DNA of 64,000 bases from Astragalus membranaceus (Eukaryota; Streptophyta; Magnoliopsida; Fabales; Fabaceae), in NCBI GenBank assembly GCA_039519185.1, contig CM076846.1, forward strand, positions 138,094,428-138,158,427. The letters run 5' to 3'. The position numbers and the translations under genes were made by a program. The notes under the pieces are model-generated. The model saw nothing but the letters and a program-made list of their open reading frames with translations. It ran no database searches and was not told where the DNA came from. This document shows positions 1-11,800 of the stretch, piece after piece. Positions within the stretch are counted from its first letter, which is position 1, and every line of letters starts with the position of its first letter.

Positions 1-1150
1 TTTTTCTGCCATTTTTGACCATTATTGCTATGAACCACGATTTTTGACATTTTGCTAGTATATGAATTGATTATACTATAGTATTAGATAAGTTGGTATT
101 AGAGATTAAATTTGTATTAGATAGATATGTTTGAAGTGGAATAAAATAGAAGTAAATGAGAATAAATAGAAATGGAAGAATAAAAAGAGAAAGAAATGAG
201 AGGAAAGAGGGGATGTTATGAGAGAGAGAGAGAAGAGAATAAAATAAATAAAAAAAGAGAGGAGAGAGATGATGGGAAGGTGTTAAGAGAAAAGGTAAAA
301 AATTGTAAAAAGTAGAGATTTTTTGTCTTTTAGTGGAAAAATGTTTAAAATGCCCAAAAACGCGCGACGCGCTAGTGGAATGTCTAAAAATGTAAATTTG
401 CTAGCATATGATTATATTAGATTAGATTTTTTGTCTTTTAGTGACAAAATGTTTAAAATGCCCAAAAAATGGACACGTGACGCGCTAGTGGAAAGTCTAA
501 AAATGTAAATTTGCTAGCATGTGATTTTATAAGATTAGAAGATATCTAAAATGCCCAAAAAAATGGACACGTGGCGCGCTAGTGGAATTTCTAAAAATGT
601 AAATTTGCTAGCATATGAATTGATTATACTATAGTATTAGATAAGTTGGTATTAGAGATTAGATTAGTGTTAGATAGATATGTTTGAAGTAGAATAAAAT
701 AGAAGTAAATGAGAATAAATAGAAATGGAAGAATAAAAAGAGAAAGAAATGAGAGAGGAAAGAGGGGATGTTATGAGAGAGAGAGAGAGAAGAGAATAAA
801 ATAAATAAATAAAGTGATAGGAGAGAGAGATGATGGGAAGGTGTTTAAAAAGTAGAGATTTTTTGTCTTTTAGTGGCAAAATGTCTAAAATGCCCAAAAA
901 ATAGACACGTGGCGCGCTAAGGGAATGTCTAAAAATATAAATTTGCTAGCATATGATTTTATGATTTTATATATTAGAATATTAGATTAGATATTAGATA
1001 GATATTAGATTAGATGTCTAAAATGCCCAAAAAAATGGATACGTGGCGCGCTAGTGGAATGTCTAAAAATGTAAATTTGCTAGCATGTGATTTTATCATT
1101 TTATTAGATTAGATTAGATTATATTAGATTATTAGATTAGATAGATTTTA
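1..1150. repeat. Tandem/dispersed AT-rich repeat block
   Basis: A segment of about 550 bp beginning near 61 starts again near 614, with long stretches of identity (a purine-rich part with GAGAGA and GATGATGGGAAGG). Within and after it, a motif of about 65 bp recurs five times, near 347, 457, 544, 884 and 1017. Each copy has a TGCCCAAAAA block, a GACACGTGGCGCGCTAG block and ends in AATTTGCTAGCAT. No gene is seen. The short reading frames here run through the repeats and have no recognisable product. Confidence 0.8.
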
Positions 1151-1729
1151 TATTTGTGTACTTCATAAGGCTGGTCCAGCATTGCAACGCGTCGCAAATG
1201 TGAAATGTCTCATCAACATCAAGTGATGATGCAAGAGAAGATGGTTGAGTTGTTCTATAACTCACTCAATGGATCCTCTTCAAACAATGAGTGTGTCATA
1301 TATGTCTACAAGATTTCGAAAATAATTGTTTTTTATGCACATCATTTCAAAATTGTGGCCATATATGCATGTATGCTTATTTTGGATAACACATCAATGC
1401 TCAATTCTCTATAAATTAAGGACCGTTGAATTAGCTGTCAAAAAAAAAGGACCGTTGAATTAGATGATAAACATGCCGTAGATGGTATAAGGGGACAAAT
1501 CACTTCTTTATAAATATGGAACTAAATAGTAAATACATATAATTCATCAAATACACACAAGAATGCTATATATCTAAAGGCAATGCCTTCATGATCAACT
1601 CATCAAACAAAAATAACAACTCTTTTTTTTCATTTTGAGGATTACAAAACGAAACATAAAATATAATGCATGTGCAAATTCAGAGTATGTCTTTTATAAG
1701 GCAATAATGATATTGCTTCTTCAGAATCT
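1151..1729. other. Intergenic, 3' side of peroxidase gene
   Basis: AT-rich sequence with no supported gene. The part next to 1730 is probably the 3' untranslated region and terminator of the peroxidase gene, which runs leftward. A 69-codon frame at 1205-1414 has no recognisable domain and is not called. Confidence 0.5.
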
Positions 1730-3814
1730 TCACCAAGTATTAATCGCTCGGCAATTTGTTCTAATCTGACCCCTTGATCCAGTCAAAGGAGATATAGTAC
1801 TCATCTTAATCATAGACTTAGCAAACTGTTCAAAGAAAAGATCATTTCTCTCAGCATAAAGCTTCACTAATTCAGCTGATTCTTGGTTCATTGTCAAGAG
1901 AATTTCATCAGAGCTCAATAAACCCTTATAAGCCAACAAATTCTTGAAGTAGTTGTTGTCAAATTTTGTTGGAGTAACAAAGTCTAGGAAAAATAGGTTT
2001 TGGTCACCACCTGATTTTGGACATCCTTTGCGTAATTCAGCTGCATAGTATTGATTAAGAGTGAAATCTGCTTTGCCATTTCCTGTTTGGTTGTATAGTC
2101 TTTGCCTGAAACTTGTGCACCTTGAGTTTCCTATTGTGTGGCTCCCTGTAGATATTGGATACACAAAAAAATATGTTTAGGATGTTGCTATGGAACATTG
2201 CTAGTTAATTATAATGCAAGTTATAGAAAAACGAGCTAGGCTAGGCTAGCCCAGTTGTTTACTAGACTGTGTTTTTTGTAGTCCAGCCTAGCCAAAAACA
2301 CTAGGCCAGCGGGCTTGCCTGGCCCAGTCCAATCCAACTTTTTAACAAAAGGAAACAACTAAAAGTGTTTTAAAAAGAATAAAAAAGCAGGCTCAAGTTG
2401 GTCCTTGAGCCAACTAGGCCGGCCAAAACGGCCCAATTAATTTTTGAGCCTCTTTTTAGCGAGCCCAGCGCAGAACACATAGAGACTAAGAAGTTCAAGT
2501 AGTGTACCAGATAAAGCAACAAGATCAACAATGTCAAGTCCTTGAAGCTTGAATTTAGTTAGGATGGTTTGGAATGTGTTATTTGGGGCAGGAATGTTGT
2601 TATTAGAGCCACTCAAGCTTGCACCTAAAGAGTCCCTTCTTCCTAAAGGCACTTGCCAGCTTGGTCCACCAGTCTACACATAAAAGAAAATAATAATGTA
2701 ACTCTTTGTTGTTAAAGATTAATGTTACTGAAATATAAAGCAAAAGAAAAAGCAAATACTTACAAGAACAGTTGAATCTCTAGCAGCTATAGCCAAAATG
2801 TCAGCACAAGAAACTGTATGAGGACATTCTCTCTCTAGTGTTGATTTAATTTCATCTATCACTTCAAATCCTCTAGCTGAATTGCGGTTTGGATTTGACC
2901 CTTTCTCACTTGTAATGCTTCCACTGTTATCTAACAATATTGATGCATCACAACCCTGCATACAACATCAACTTATTATAATCATGCATATGAAAAAAAT
3001 TCTCCATATAATATAACTTTGTTAACCAATAAAACTAGTATCACATATATAATAGTGTCAGCGATTTGGGTTGAGTGCAGTCAGATGCAGTTAGTGTATT
3101 GGAGAATATTTTTTCATTTAAGATAAAAAATAAAACTGACATGACAGTTTAGTGATTTTTTCTAACAGATGTTTAGTACTTGACTGCACTGACTGCAGCA
3201 CAAATTGTCTAAATCTAAATCCCAATAGGATTTAAGCGACAACATCATAGTTTTTTTTATGTCATTGTGACTGCAATTGAGGTCATATTAGTCGCAATTG
3301 ATTGCGATTCTTCATAATATTAAGGATTGTGTAGCGACGACAACCATAATTTAAAAGCTTTCTAAGTGTTATTAGGCTCATCATATTAATCACCAGCATA
3401 CGGTGAAAAAAACCAAATTCAACCAATATAACTACTCTAGTCGACTGGCCACTTATAAAACAAGCAAGAACTCGATTTACTCCTTGACATATATTAGCCG
3501 TAATTGATTGCGATTCTCAACAATATCAAATATCGCGACACAATTGCGACCATGATTAAAAGCTTTCGAAGTTATTAGTCCTAACATACCTTGACAAAAC
3601 AGTCATGGAAATGAAGTCTCAAAAGTGAAGCAGCTATGCGAGGTTCATTAGCAACAGCCTTGGCAAGGATGGACTTGACAATCTCTTGAGCTTGTGGGCA
3701 TGAATAGTCATAGAATTGAGGGTAAAGGTAAGACCCAAATTTCTTGTTACATAGGCAAAAGGGAGCAAAGGCTAGTAAAGAAAAAAGCATGAGAAAGCTA
3801 ATAGAATTGGCCAT
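1730..3814 (-). CDS. Class III secretory peroxidase (PER72-like), 4 exons
   Basis: Exons on the minus strand are 3590-3814, 2764-2955, 2508-2673 and 1730-2145 (225, 192, 166 and 416 bp). All have GT-AG introns, and together they encode 332 aa, the usual family length. Residues 1-22 form a hydrophobic signal peptide. RLHFHDCF near the end of exon 1 carries the distal Arg and catalytic His. GCDASILLD begins exon 2, and SHTIG at the exon 3/4 junction carries the haem-binding His. Eight conserved cysteines for four disulfides are present. The four-exon layout with a 192-bp second exon is classic for plant class III peroxidases. The enzyme oxidises phenolics such as monolignols with H2O2 in the cell wall or apoplast. 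NPNRNSARGFE and the C-terminal FEQFAKSMIKM suggest the PER72/PER49 subgroup. The reading frame is intact. Exact substrate and paralogue identity are not decidable here. Confidence 0.95.
3060..3590. repeat. Repeat-derived sequence in peroxidase intron 1
   Basis: Intron 1 (2956-3589) is enlarged by repeats. A degenerate inverted repeat with TGCAGTCAG-type arms lies at about 3060-3225. A segment of about 90 bp with GCAATTGATTGCGATTC is present twice, near 3288 and 3493. Related GCGACCGCAA-rich sequence occurs in the last intron of the lipid-transfer gene near 59350-59520. Confidence 0.55.
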
Positions 3815-3911
3815 TGTTGTTGTTTCTTTAGCAATATCAGTTCAAAGAAAAAGAAAGATAAGAGAAAGAAGTTCTTCAAGTTGATTGCATGAATGATGTG
3901 ATGGAGAATGG

Positions 3912-3919
3912 TATTTATA
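3912..3919 (-). promoter_or_regulatory. Putative TATA box of peroxidase gene
   Basis: TATAAATA on the minus strand lies 98 bp upstream of the peroxidase start codon, leaving a leader of about 65 nt. Inferred from position and sequence only. Confidence 0.6.
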
Positions 3920-5914
3920 GTGAACAAGAACCTGGAGAAAAGGTATTGCATGACAGAGAAAGAATCAAAAAAGTTGGAGTTGGTAGTAGTTATCTAATTT
4001 TCTAATCTATATAAAAGAGGAAAAACAGAATGGAGTTAGTGGCTTTCTTGTGAAACAGTTTACCTAGTCTGAAAGATTAAGATATAATTTACATTTTATT
4101 ATATCAAGTTATAAATAATATTATAAATGAAATCCAGGCATGAATTTGTAGTCTATGGTTGAAAGTCATAGTTTGGGAGACATGTAAACGAAAATCAAGG
4201 AGAAATAGTCATTTTCCTCTTGAAAAGTGTTAGGTACTGCTATAATAAATTCTAATTGTATTGAAATCACAAATTAATCCTCAAAAACTAATTCCTTAGA
4301 CGCACTAGTCCCTTAAAAGTGACTATTTAGTCCCTGAATTAGCATACAAAATTTGTCCTTGGAGACTAATGAAACACATAATTGGGGATTAATCTGTAAA
4401 TTTGATACAATCAGAAATCAGAGTAACAACGTCTCACACATCTAGGGATAACAAATTAAAATATCGATGTAAGGTGTTTGAAAACTTATGAATAGGAGAA
4501 GGGGGCGCGGAAGCAAATTTTGAAGGTTAACTCTAAGCTAAAGCTAACATAGCACCAATCTTTTAGTTTAACATAAAGCAAACATGCATGCTTGGTATTA
4601 AAAATACCGTAAGCATTAAACATGCATGCGGCAATGAATGTTGCCTCAGTTGGTAAGGAGTTAACCCATTTCCCACAAGGACGTGGTATTCTTGGTTCCT
4701 TCGGCATTTATTTGTTATACTCAATTTTTTACTTTTTTGGACAAAAAAAATATTAAACCTAATTCCACTTTTTACATGTACTTTCTTTTTTGATTTGCCT
4801 CTTTAGAGAGAAAATTAAGTAATCTCAAGAGAAAATCATAGATTTTTGGTTTAGAAGTTTTTGACCCACTTCAGTGGCCGAATAAAAGGGGCTCTTCTGA
4901 TTAATCCGGAGTTTGGTCGAAGGTAAATAAAGTCTAACTCCAAGTTGGTCTATTGTTAGTGATTGAACTAGAATACTAACCAAAATTGCCCTTTTATATA
5001 AAGTGTACTAACCACTTGCACCTGACTTTAGAGTTTGAGAAAATCAATTGTTAATATTAAGTAGACACGCATAACAAATGTAATTAGTTTTCTCACGCTC
5101 TAATGTGAATTAGAGGAATGAATTAAATTTGTTGCTTGTCGAATTAATACAATCTTAAGCCTAAGACTACTTGCTTCACTAGCAGTTAGCTGAGTCGTCA
5201 TAATGCAAAAGTGCTTCCAGATAATTATGACAATATCAAATGCCAACGCGGTCAATCTGCAGATTATGTTCTGTGTCTTATTTGAGGAAGTCCACAAAAG
5301 TTTAAGTGGACTCACCTGCTCAGTTGACATTGTAAAATTTCTTACCAAAATAGTTCTAGTTTATGTAAGAAGAATTCATAAGCCAGCTAAAATTTATTCC
5401 TTAAACTGAGTTTGAATCTCCCAGAAGTTATTAATTCTTCCATATTTTATCTTTGATTGTTAATCACGTTTTTTTATATATAGAACCAAAATTTACTTCA
5501 TGACATAATTACTTTTTGACCCTTTCCCGCATAGATATCATGGTAGATAGAAGATTTTTTTTTTATTAAGGTGTTATCGGTGTACGGGATTTATCGGTGA
5601 CTAATCTATATTGGGGAATCAGGTTGATCACGTGTACTCATACTTTGTCGGTCCGTGTGGTTTTCCACTTATAATAGAATTTTTGCCACACCCAAAACTC
5701 AAACTTGCGACCTTAGATGCAATCTGAACCCAATTACCACTCATTCTAACTGAACTTGATTTGGTAGATAAAAGATTATAAAGTTGTTTCTTTTATTTTT
5801 TTTTCCATCTAATAGTGATGCAGTTGGCGGCCGCGGCACTGTTCAACCTCTCAAAAAAATGGGAAGCATTTTGACTTCAAAAACCTTAAACATTAATTTA
5901 ATTATTTTGTATCT
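3920..5914. other. Intergenic region upstream of peroxidase gene
   Basis: AT-rich DNA with no supported gene. It includes promoter-proximal sequence of the peroxidase gene and a MITE-like segment near 4250-4440 with TTAGTCCCT-type arms. Short frames at 4486-4707, 5100-5348 and 5203-5409 have no recognisable product. Confidence 0.4.
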
Positions 5915-5922
5915 GTTTTTAT

Positions 5923-6705
5923 CAAGGTAATCAAAACCGGACCGGACATTGAACCGGAAGAGGTGGCGGTTCAGTGGTTCTTGGGTTCAACCGGAATTAA
6001 TTAAATATATTATTTAATATTTTTATTACAATATATAAAGGATAAAAAACCATAATACCCAAAATTTCACACCACAAACAATTAAATTATGCTTAACTTA
6101 AGCTCAACAATATAATATCCAAGTCATTAGTTAAAGTTACACATAAAATTGGTAGGTATAAAAAAAACTCAAAGTTTGACATGTTTAAAATATATATATT
6201 TTAATGCATTATTTAGAAAGAATTTAATGTCGCTTTATTTAGAAAAGATCACATCATGTAAGAAAATTGCAAACAATGAAGCTAATGTTGTTGAAAGGTG
6301 AATATCTAGTCCCACATCGGATGGCAAATAAGAAGAATGAGCTGTGTTTCTCTATAAATAGAGCTAGAGTGTGCACAGCAAAATATAAGTGAGATTCTTG
6401 GCTTTCATAATATATAAAATATATAAATAGAGCCCTGACACTCATTTTGTTTTACAAAAAATAGTTTAAATTTTTTTATTTCAGTTAAAAAAAATAAAAA
6501 AAAATAAAAAAAAATAAAAAAAAGTCATTTCTCAGAACCGGTTCTTGACCGGTTCTGGCCGGTTTTGCCGGTTCTTGACCGGTTTTCCGGTTTTTCACCT
6601 GGTTCTTTGGCCATCCGGTTCTGGGGTCTAACTGGACCGGACAGGGGTCCGGTTCCCGGTTCAACCGGTCGAACCGGCCGGTCCGGTCCGGTTTTGATTA
6701 CCTTG
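5923..6705. mobile_element. Non-autonomous hAT-type DNA transposon
   Basis: The left end begins CAAGGTAATCAAAACCGG and the right end is its inverse complement, a perfect terminal inverted repeat of about 24 bp. An exact 8-bp target duplication, GTTTTTAT, flanks it at 5915-5922 and 6706-6713. An 8-bp duplication and a CARNG-type end are diagnostic of the hAT superfamily. The subterminal part on the right (6535-6700) is packed with CCGGTT motifs, as in hAT subterminal repeats. There is no transposase frame, so the 783-bp element depends on a partner elsewhere. Confidence 0.9.
6309..6360 (+). promoter_or_regulatory. snRNA-type USE plus TATA inside the hAT element
   Basis: GTCCCACATCG at 6309-6319 matches exactly the plant upstream sequence element (RTCCCACATCG) of U-snRNA genes. 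TATAAATA follows at 6353-6360, a gap of 33 bp. That spacing is the one known for RNA polymerase II snRNA promoters; polymerase III ones are about 10 bp shorter. No U-snRNA sequence was recognised downstream. Activity is inference. Confidence 0.6.
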
Positions 6706-6769
6706 GTTTTTATGTGTCAGGATATATGAATAGTTATAAACAAAATAGTAAAGGGAGTATTAGATTATT

Positions 6770-7983
6770 GGCTTAAATACAGTTTTGGTCCCCCTATTTT
6801 GACCAATCCACGATTTTGGTCCCTAAACTTTTAATTTGACGATTTTGGTCCCCCTTTTTTCCCAATTTGAAAAATCAAGGTCCCTCACCCCAATTTTGAC
6901 TCAGTTTGACTGACTAATCCTACGTGGCAGCCCACGTGGACTGCCACGTAGGCACACCCCCACCCCCCACCCCATCCCCACCCCCCCCCACCCCCCACCC
7001 CACCTTCTTCTTCCTCGTGACCCTCTTCCCCTCCCCCCTCCACTGTTCCCCTCCCCCATCCCCTCACCACCGATTCCCTCTTCCCCTCCCCCCTCCACTG
7101 TTCCCCTCCCCCATCCCCTCACCACCGATTCCCTCGTCCCCTCCCCCCTCCACTGTTCCCCTCCCCTTCGCACCTCCCCCCTCCCCTTCGCACCTCCCCC
7201 TCCCCTTCGCCTCTCCTCCCCTTCGCACCCCCTCCCCTTCGCACCTCCCCCCTCCCCTTCGCCTCTCCTCCCCTTCGCCCCTCCTCCCCTTCGCACCCCC
7301 TCCCCTTCGCACCCCCTCCCCTTCGCACCCCCTCCCCTTCGCACCTCCCCCCTCCCCTTCGCACCCCCTCCCCTTCGCACCTCCCCCCTCGATTTCCCTC
7401 TCTCTCTTGCTCACCGTCTCTCCCCTCCCCCCTCGCTTTCCCTCTCTCTCGCTCACCATCGCTCTCTCTCGCTCACGCTCTCTCTCGCTCACCGTCGCTC
7501 TCTCTCGCTCACCGTCGCTCTCTCTACGTCTCTCTCTCTCTCTCTCTCGCAGATCCGGTGAAGGGGAAGGGGAAGGGGGGGTTCACGGTGGGGATGGGGG
7601 GTTCACGGTGGGGGTGGGGGTGGGGTGTGGGGTGGGAGGGGCGAAGGGGAACAGTGGAGGGTGGGGGTGGGGATCGGTGGTGGGGGGGTTGGGGTGGGGT
7701 GGGTGGGTCGGTGGTGGGGGGGGTTGGGGTGGGGAAGACAAACAGTGGAGGGGTGGGTGGGGTGGGGGGGTGGGTGGGGGGGTGGAGTGGGGGGGGTGTG
7801 CCTACGTGGCAGTCCACGTGGGCTGCCACGTAGGATAAGTCAGTCAAACTGAGTCAAAATTGGGGTGGGGGACCTTGATTTTTCAAATTGGAAAAATAGG
7901 GGGACCAAAATCGTCAAATTAAAAGTTTAGGGACCAAAATCGTGGATTGGTCAAAATAGGGGGACCAAAACTGTATTTAAGCC
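6770..7983. mobile_element. Long-TIR Mutator-like (foldback MULE) element, copy 1
   Basis: Inverted repeats of about 185 bp (6770-6954 and 7799-7983) begin GGCTTAAATACAG. They are bracketed by an exact 9-bp target duplication, TAGATTATT, at 6761-6769 and 7984-7992, the size typical of Mutator-like elements. At the inner edge of each arm is a palindrome built on CCACGTGG (G-box core) and CTACGTGGCAG. The core is a C-rich pyrimidine tract (about 6955-7545) followed by a G-rich purine tract (about 7556-7795), made of CCCCTTCGCACC and CTCTCTCGCTCACCG repeats. No transposase is present. Long frames across the core are low-complexity artefacts. Confidence 0.88.
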
Positions 7984-7992
7984 TAGATTATT

Positions 7993-8898
7993 TTGTGATG
8001 CACTGTGGTGAAGGAATAATAGGTATGTTTTGGTTACCTACTTGTTGTCTTCTTTTGGTTTAGCATTATATGATTAACTCTACTTTATATTTTTTAGGCT
8101 TTGACTATTGGAGATGATAATAATATGAACCGTTTGTGTCAAAAAATAATAATAATATGAACCGTAATTAAGAGATACACTCTAATGCTCTAACCGTGTG
8201 CCCAAGCTATAACTTTTTACCATCTAATAACTTCAGTTGGAAAAAAATGAGTATTGTTCTAAAAGAGAAAGTTAGATATTTGGCAGAAATTTTCTTTACC
8301 CAATATAAATCATTCAATTAACACCTAATTGGTCACTGTAGGTTGTATTGGCAAGTTAAACAACATAGAAACGCCGGCTCCCGTTTTCAAACTCGAGCGT
8401 GACCCTGTGATAGTATGTGATGTTTATTTACAATTTCATCTAAACTAACAAAAAAAAAATTAATACCTAATTGAGTAATGTTAATTGAAAAAATAAGTAC
8501 CACATTTTGTCTCATTTTGTTTGAATAAAACCACTCAATTTGACTCAGATTAATTGTGGTTCAATATCTGAGATACCAAAACAAAAGAATATAATAAAAA
8601 AAAATTAATTACTTAAGAGGTCTCTAAATTATTTCAAAATTCTTAAATAGCTTGTTGATAAATAAATTGAAATCGAGTCCCTAGATGTAGCAACCTAAAT
8701 ACAAATTTCTAGCTGCTAGATTCATGCTATAACTACCTTTTCTTTACTTCTAGCTGTGAGTTTTGTTTACAAAGAAATACATCAGACAGAGGCTTCAAAA
8801 TCCCTTGTTTTGGGTCCATCCAAATAACATTTGGCAGAAGAAATACCCAAAAATTAGATAAAATGACTGAAGCAAAAAAAGTGAGTGGCAGTACATAT
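7993..8898. other. Intergenic and 3' flank of membrane-protein gene
   Basis: AT-rich DNA with no supported gene. The last few hundred bases before 8899 are likely the 3' untranslated region of the leftward-running gene that ends there. Confidence 0.4.
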
Positions 8899-11800
8899 TC
8901 AAATGGAGCCATATTTTCTTTCTGCTGGTCTCCATGCAGCTTGGGAAGCAGGTTGAGAAGGACCGGGAGGGCGCTCCCAAGAGGTTTCGCCAGCATATGC
9001 ACTATTTAAGTCTTCTGGCCGTGAGTAACCTTGCGCGGCTCCACTAATCTATTTTCATGACACATTCAACAAATGTTAGTTTAGTATGCAAAATGAGGTA
9101 ACAGACAATCCTACTAAACAACATATTTTTATTCACATGTTTTCCCAAATAGACCAATAAATATATAGGGTGATAAATGTAAATATAAAAATTAAAACTA
9201 ATTTAAAAAACAAAATTATTGTTTTCACTGCCTTACAAGTTTACTTTTTGGTCCAATTTTCACACCGCGCCTTTGGATATTTATAAATTATAACAAATTA
9301 TCTCATATTTAGCATATGCTTAAGATTTCTCAAATCCATGGCAAGAAGTAAAGCAGTCCAATATTTAGTTCAATCATCAAACTTAGACCTATAAGACTAA
9401 CTTGTTGATGGCTAACATTGACAATATACATCGTGAAGTTCAGAATTAACCCGTGATTAATTAATTTCAGGTCAACACTTCCAATAAAACAGTAAATAAT
9501 AACAAGAGCTCTGAACTCACTGTCTCTAAGCAAGCAGATAGAATTGTCATGCCAGGCAATGCATCAATTCCACGCTGCAAAAGGTTAAGAGATATTTAAG
9601 ACGAGTTTAAGATATGACGGAAATGATACTTTCTCTGGTCTCTTATATAAGCAAAATACCTCAATCTCCGTTGGCCAACTTTTGCTTATAAAAGAGACCA
9701 GAGGGAGTAGTTAGCAACCATCTTGTGCTTCTAACATAGTGAAAAAGAAAAACCCTGACCTGGCGCTCCACTTTTGTCTTGTAAATGAACCCTCCACAAC
9801 AAAAAAGTGTCGACGCGACAATCAATCTGCCCAATAACAAATTCCCTTATATTTAATATAGATGGAAAAGAATAACACAATGATGCATTTGTATGACAAT
9901 AAATGAGGTCATTTTTTATGAGCTACATACGGTATTGAGCCCCTAATTCTAGGTTTAATTTCTTTTACTGGGCATAATCAAAATAGAAACAAATTAAAAA
10001 AAATTCTATACATGCAAGATAGAACTCCAAAAATTGCCCATCCTCTTGTGGTACCACCGCCTCGTTCCTGTTTATACTCTGCATCAATGCATAAACAGCA
10101 TGAGCCCTTAATTCAACTATAATATAAAGAAATTGAAAAAAAAAGTAATATCATTGGCATAAACCCCATACGCGTCTTCCTATTTATTGAATAATATTGA
10201 TTTTATAATTTTCTGGGTAAGTTAGTATCACTCACCACACATTTTTGTAAGAATAAATTGAATTGGCTCATAACCTTCAACTGGGATTGTAATGTTAACT
10301 TCATATGGGGTGTCATGGACCACTTCACCTGGAAAAAAGTGGAAACATAAAGGTTCAATAAAGATAACTCTCCATGACATTGATGCTCATAAAGTAAGTG
10401 GTACCGTACATCTCCAATCAACAATCAACATTGTGGGTGACAAAGTTGTAGGAGGCTTCCCGTTGGCTGCAGATCCAGACAACTTAACATCCAAGCCCTT
10501 ATTTGGAAGAATCTAATTAGCAGCAGTCAACAATGGTCATGTTACTATTACCTGAAATTTGAGGAAAGCTAAGAACAGTTACCGTACCAAGAGACTAAAG
10601 TGATTACAGAAGTACCTTTAAAATAGGCTTTTGAACCAAGGATGAAAGTGAAGCGACTGCAGTCATAAACAGAACTACCTGAGTTTGCGATGTCTGAAAG
10701 CTGTAAAAAGCAAACAGAGCATACATTATTTGTTACAACTGAATAAAGCTAGGGTATGGGAAGTACACATACATGCAATAACTGATAACAGAAAAATTCG
10801 ATGTCAGTAACTAACTACAAGAAGCAGTGGCAACAGCAGTAAACCTGACCTAAAATCACGGTGAGATTTCTGAAAACCAAACTGAGTCATGCCATTATAA
10901 ACCTACAGTTTCATAAAAAGCATATTTAGTATTAATATGATATATTTGAATAATCTCCCATTTCGATCCTTGAAAGAATTTCAGAGCATAACTTCAAATG
11001 GTCCATTAATCATTTTTTGGAGTTATGCTTATGCATACTCCCAATAAACAAACAAATAAATGTGCAAGAGTGAAAATGGTAGAGCTGCTCACAAGTTCCC
11101 ATGACCGTGGATGAAAACCAACAGTGAAGCCTTGGAATACTTGTGGCCCCGGTTCATCACACGACATTGCAAGTTCAACTAAAACTCTGAGAGATCACGA
11201 TTGACATAATTATTACATATTCAAAGGTCAAACAACAGCTTTTAACATGGTAAATCAAGAACAATAAGGAAAAGTATCAGCCTTTTCTCAAAGTAGTAAG
11301 ATAATGGGTATATAAAGAACTGGAGGAATTGTGCGTCAGTTATACATTGTTAAATAGAGACGGAGAAAGAGAGACGATATTGGCCACGCAGTTCGGCCAA
11401 TGTTTGCCTACGTCTGCGACTACAGAGCATCTATAGTTCCGTCTTATTAACTGTATATTATGTGAAGAGTACAAGCACTAATGAGTTTAAATAGACTATT
11501 CTATGTGAAAACCTAACGGGCCTGGGCCGAATACATATCTAAATAAATCTACTATTTACAACAGATCTCAACACTCCCCCTCAAGCTGGAGCGTATAGAT
11601 TGTAGGCATCCAGCTTGTCACATATGTAGGTTATCTTTGGTCCTCGAAGATCTTTTGTGAAGATGTCTGCCAATTGATCATTAGAACCAACAAATGAAGT
11701 AGCAATGTCGTCGGACACAATCTTCTCACGAACAAAATGACAATCAACTTCAATGTGTTTGGTTCGCTCATGAAAGACTGGATTGGACACAATATGTAGG

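Noticed and set aside
5580..5770. SINE-like sequence with a GGTCGCAAGTTTGAG B-box-like motif (minus strand)
   Set aside because: No convincing A-box, tail or target duplication could be found.
6924..7838. 304-codon plus-strand frame and several overlapping minus-strand frames in the MULE core
   Set aside because: Pro/Ser-rich or Gly/Arg-rich low-complexity products of C/T and G/A repeats; open in several frames at once; contained in a foldback element.
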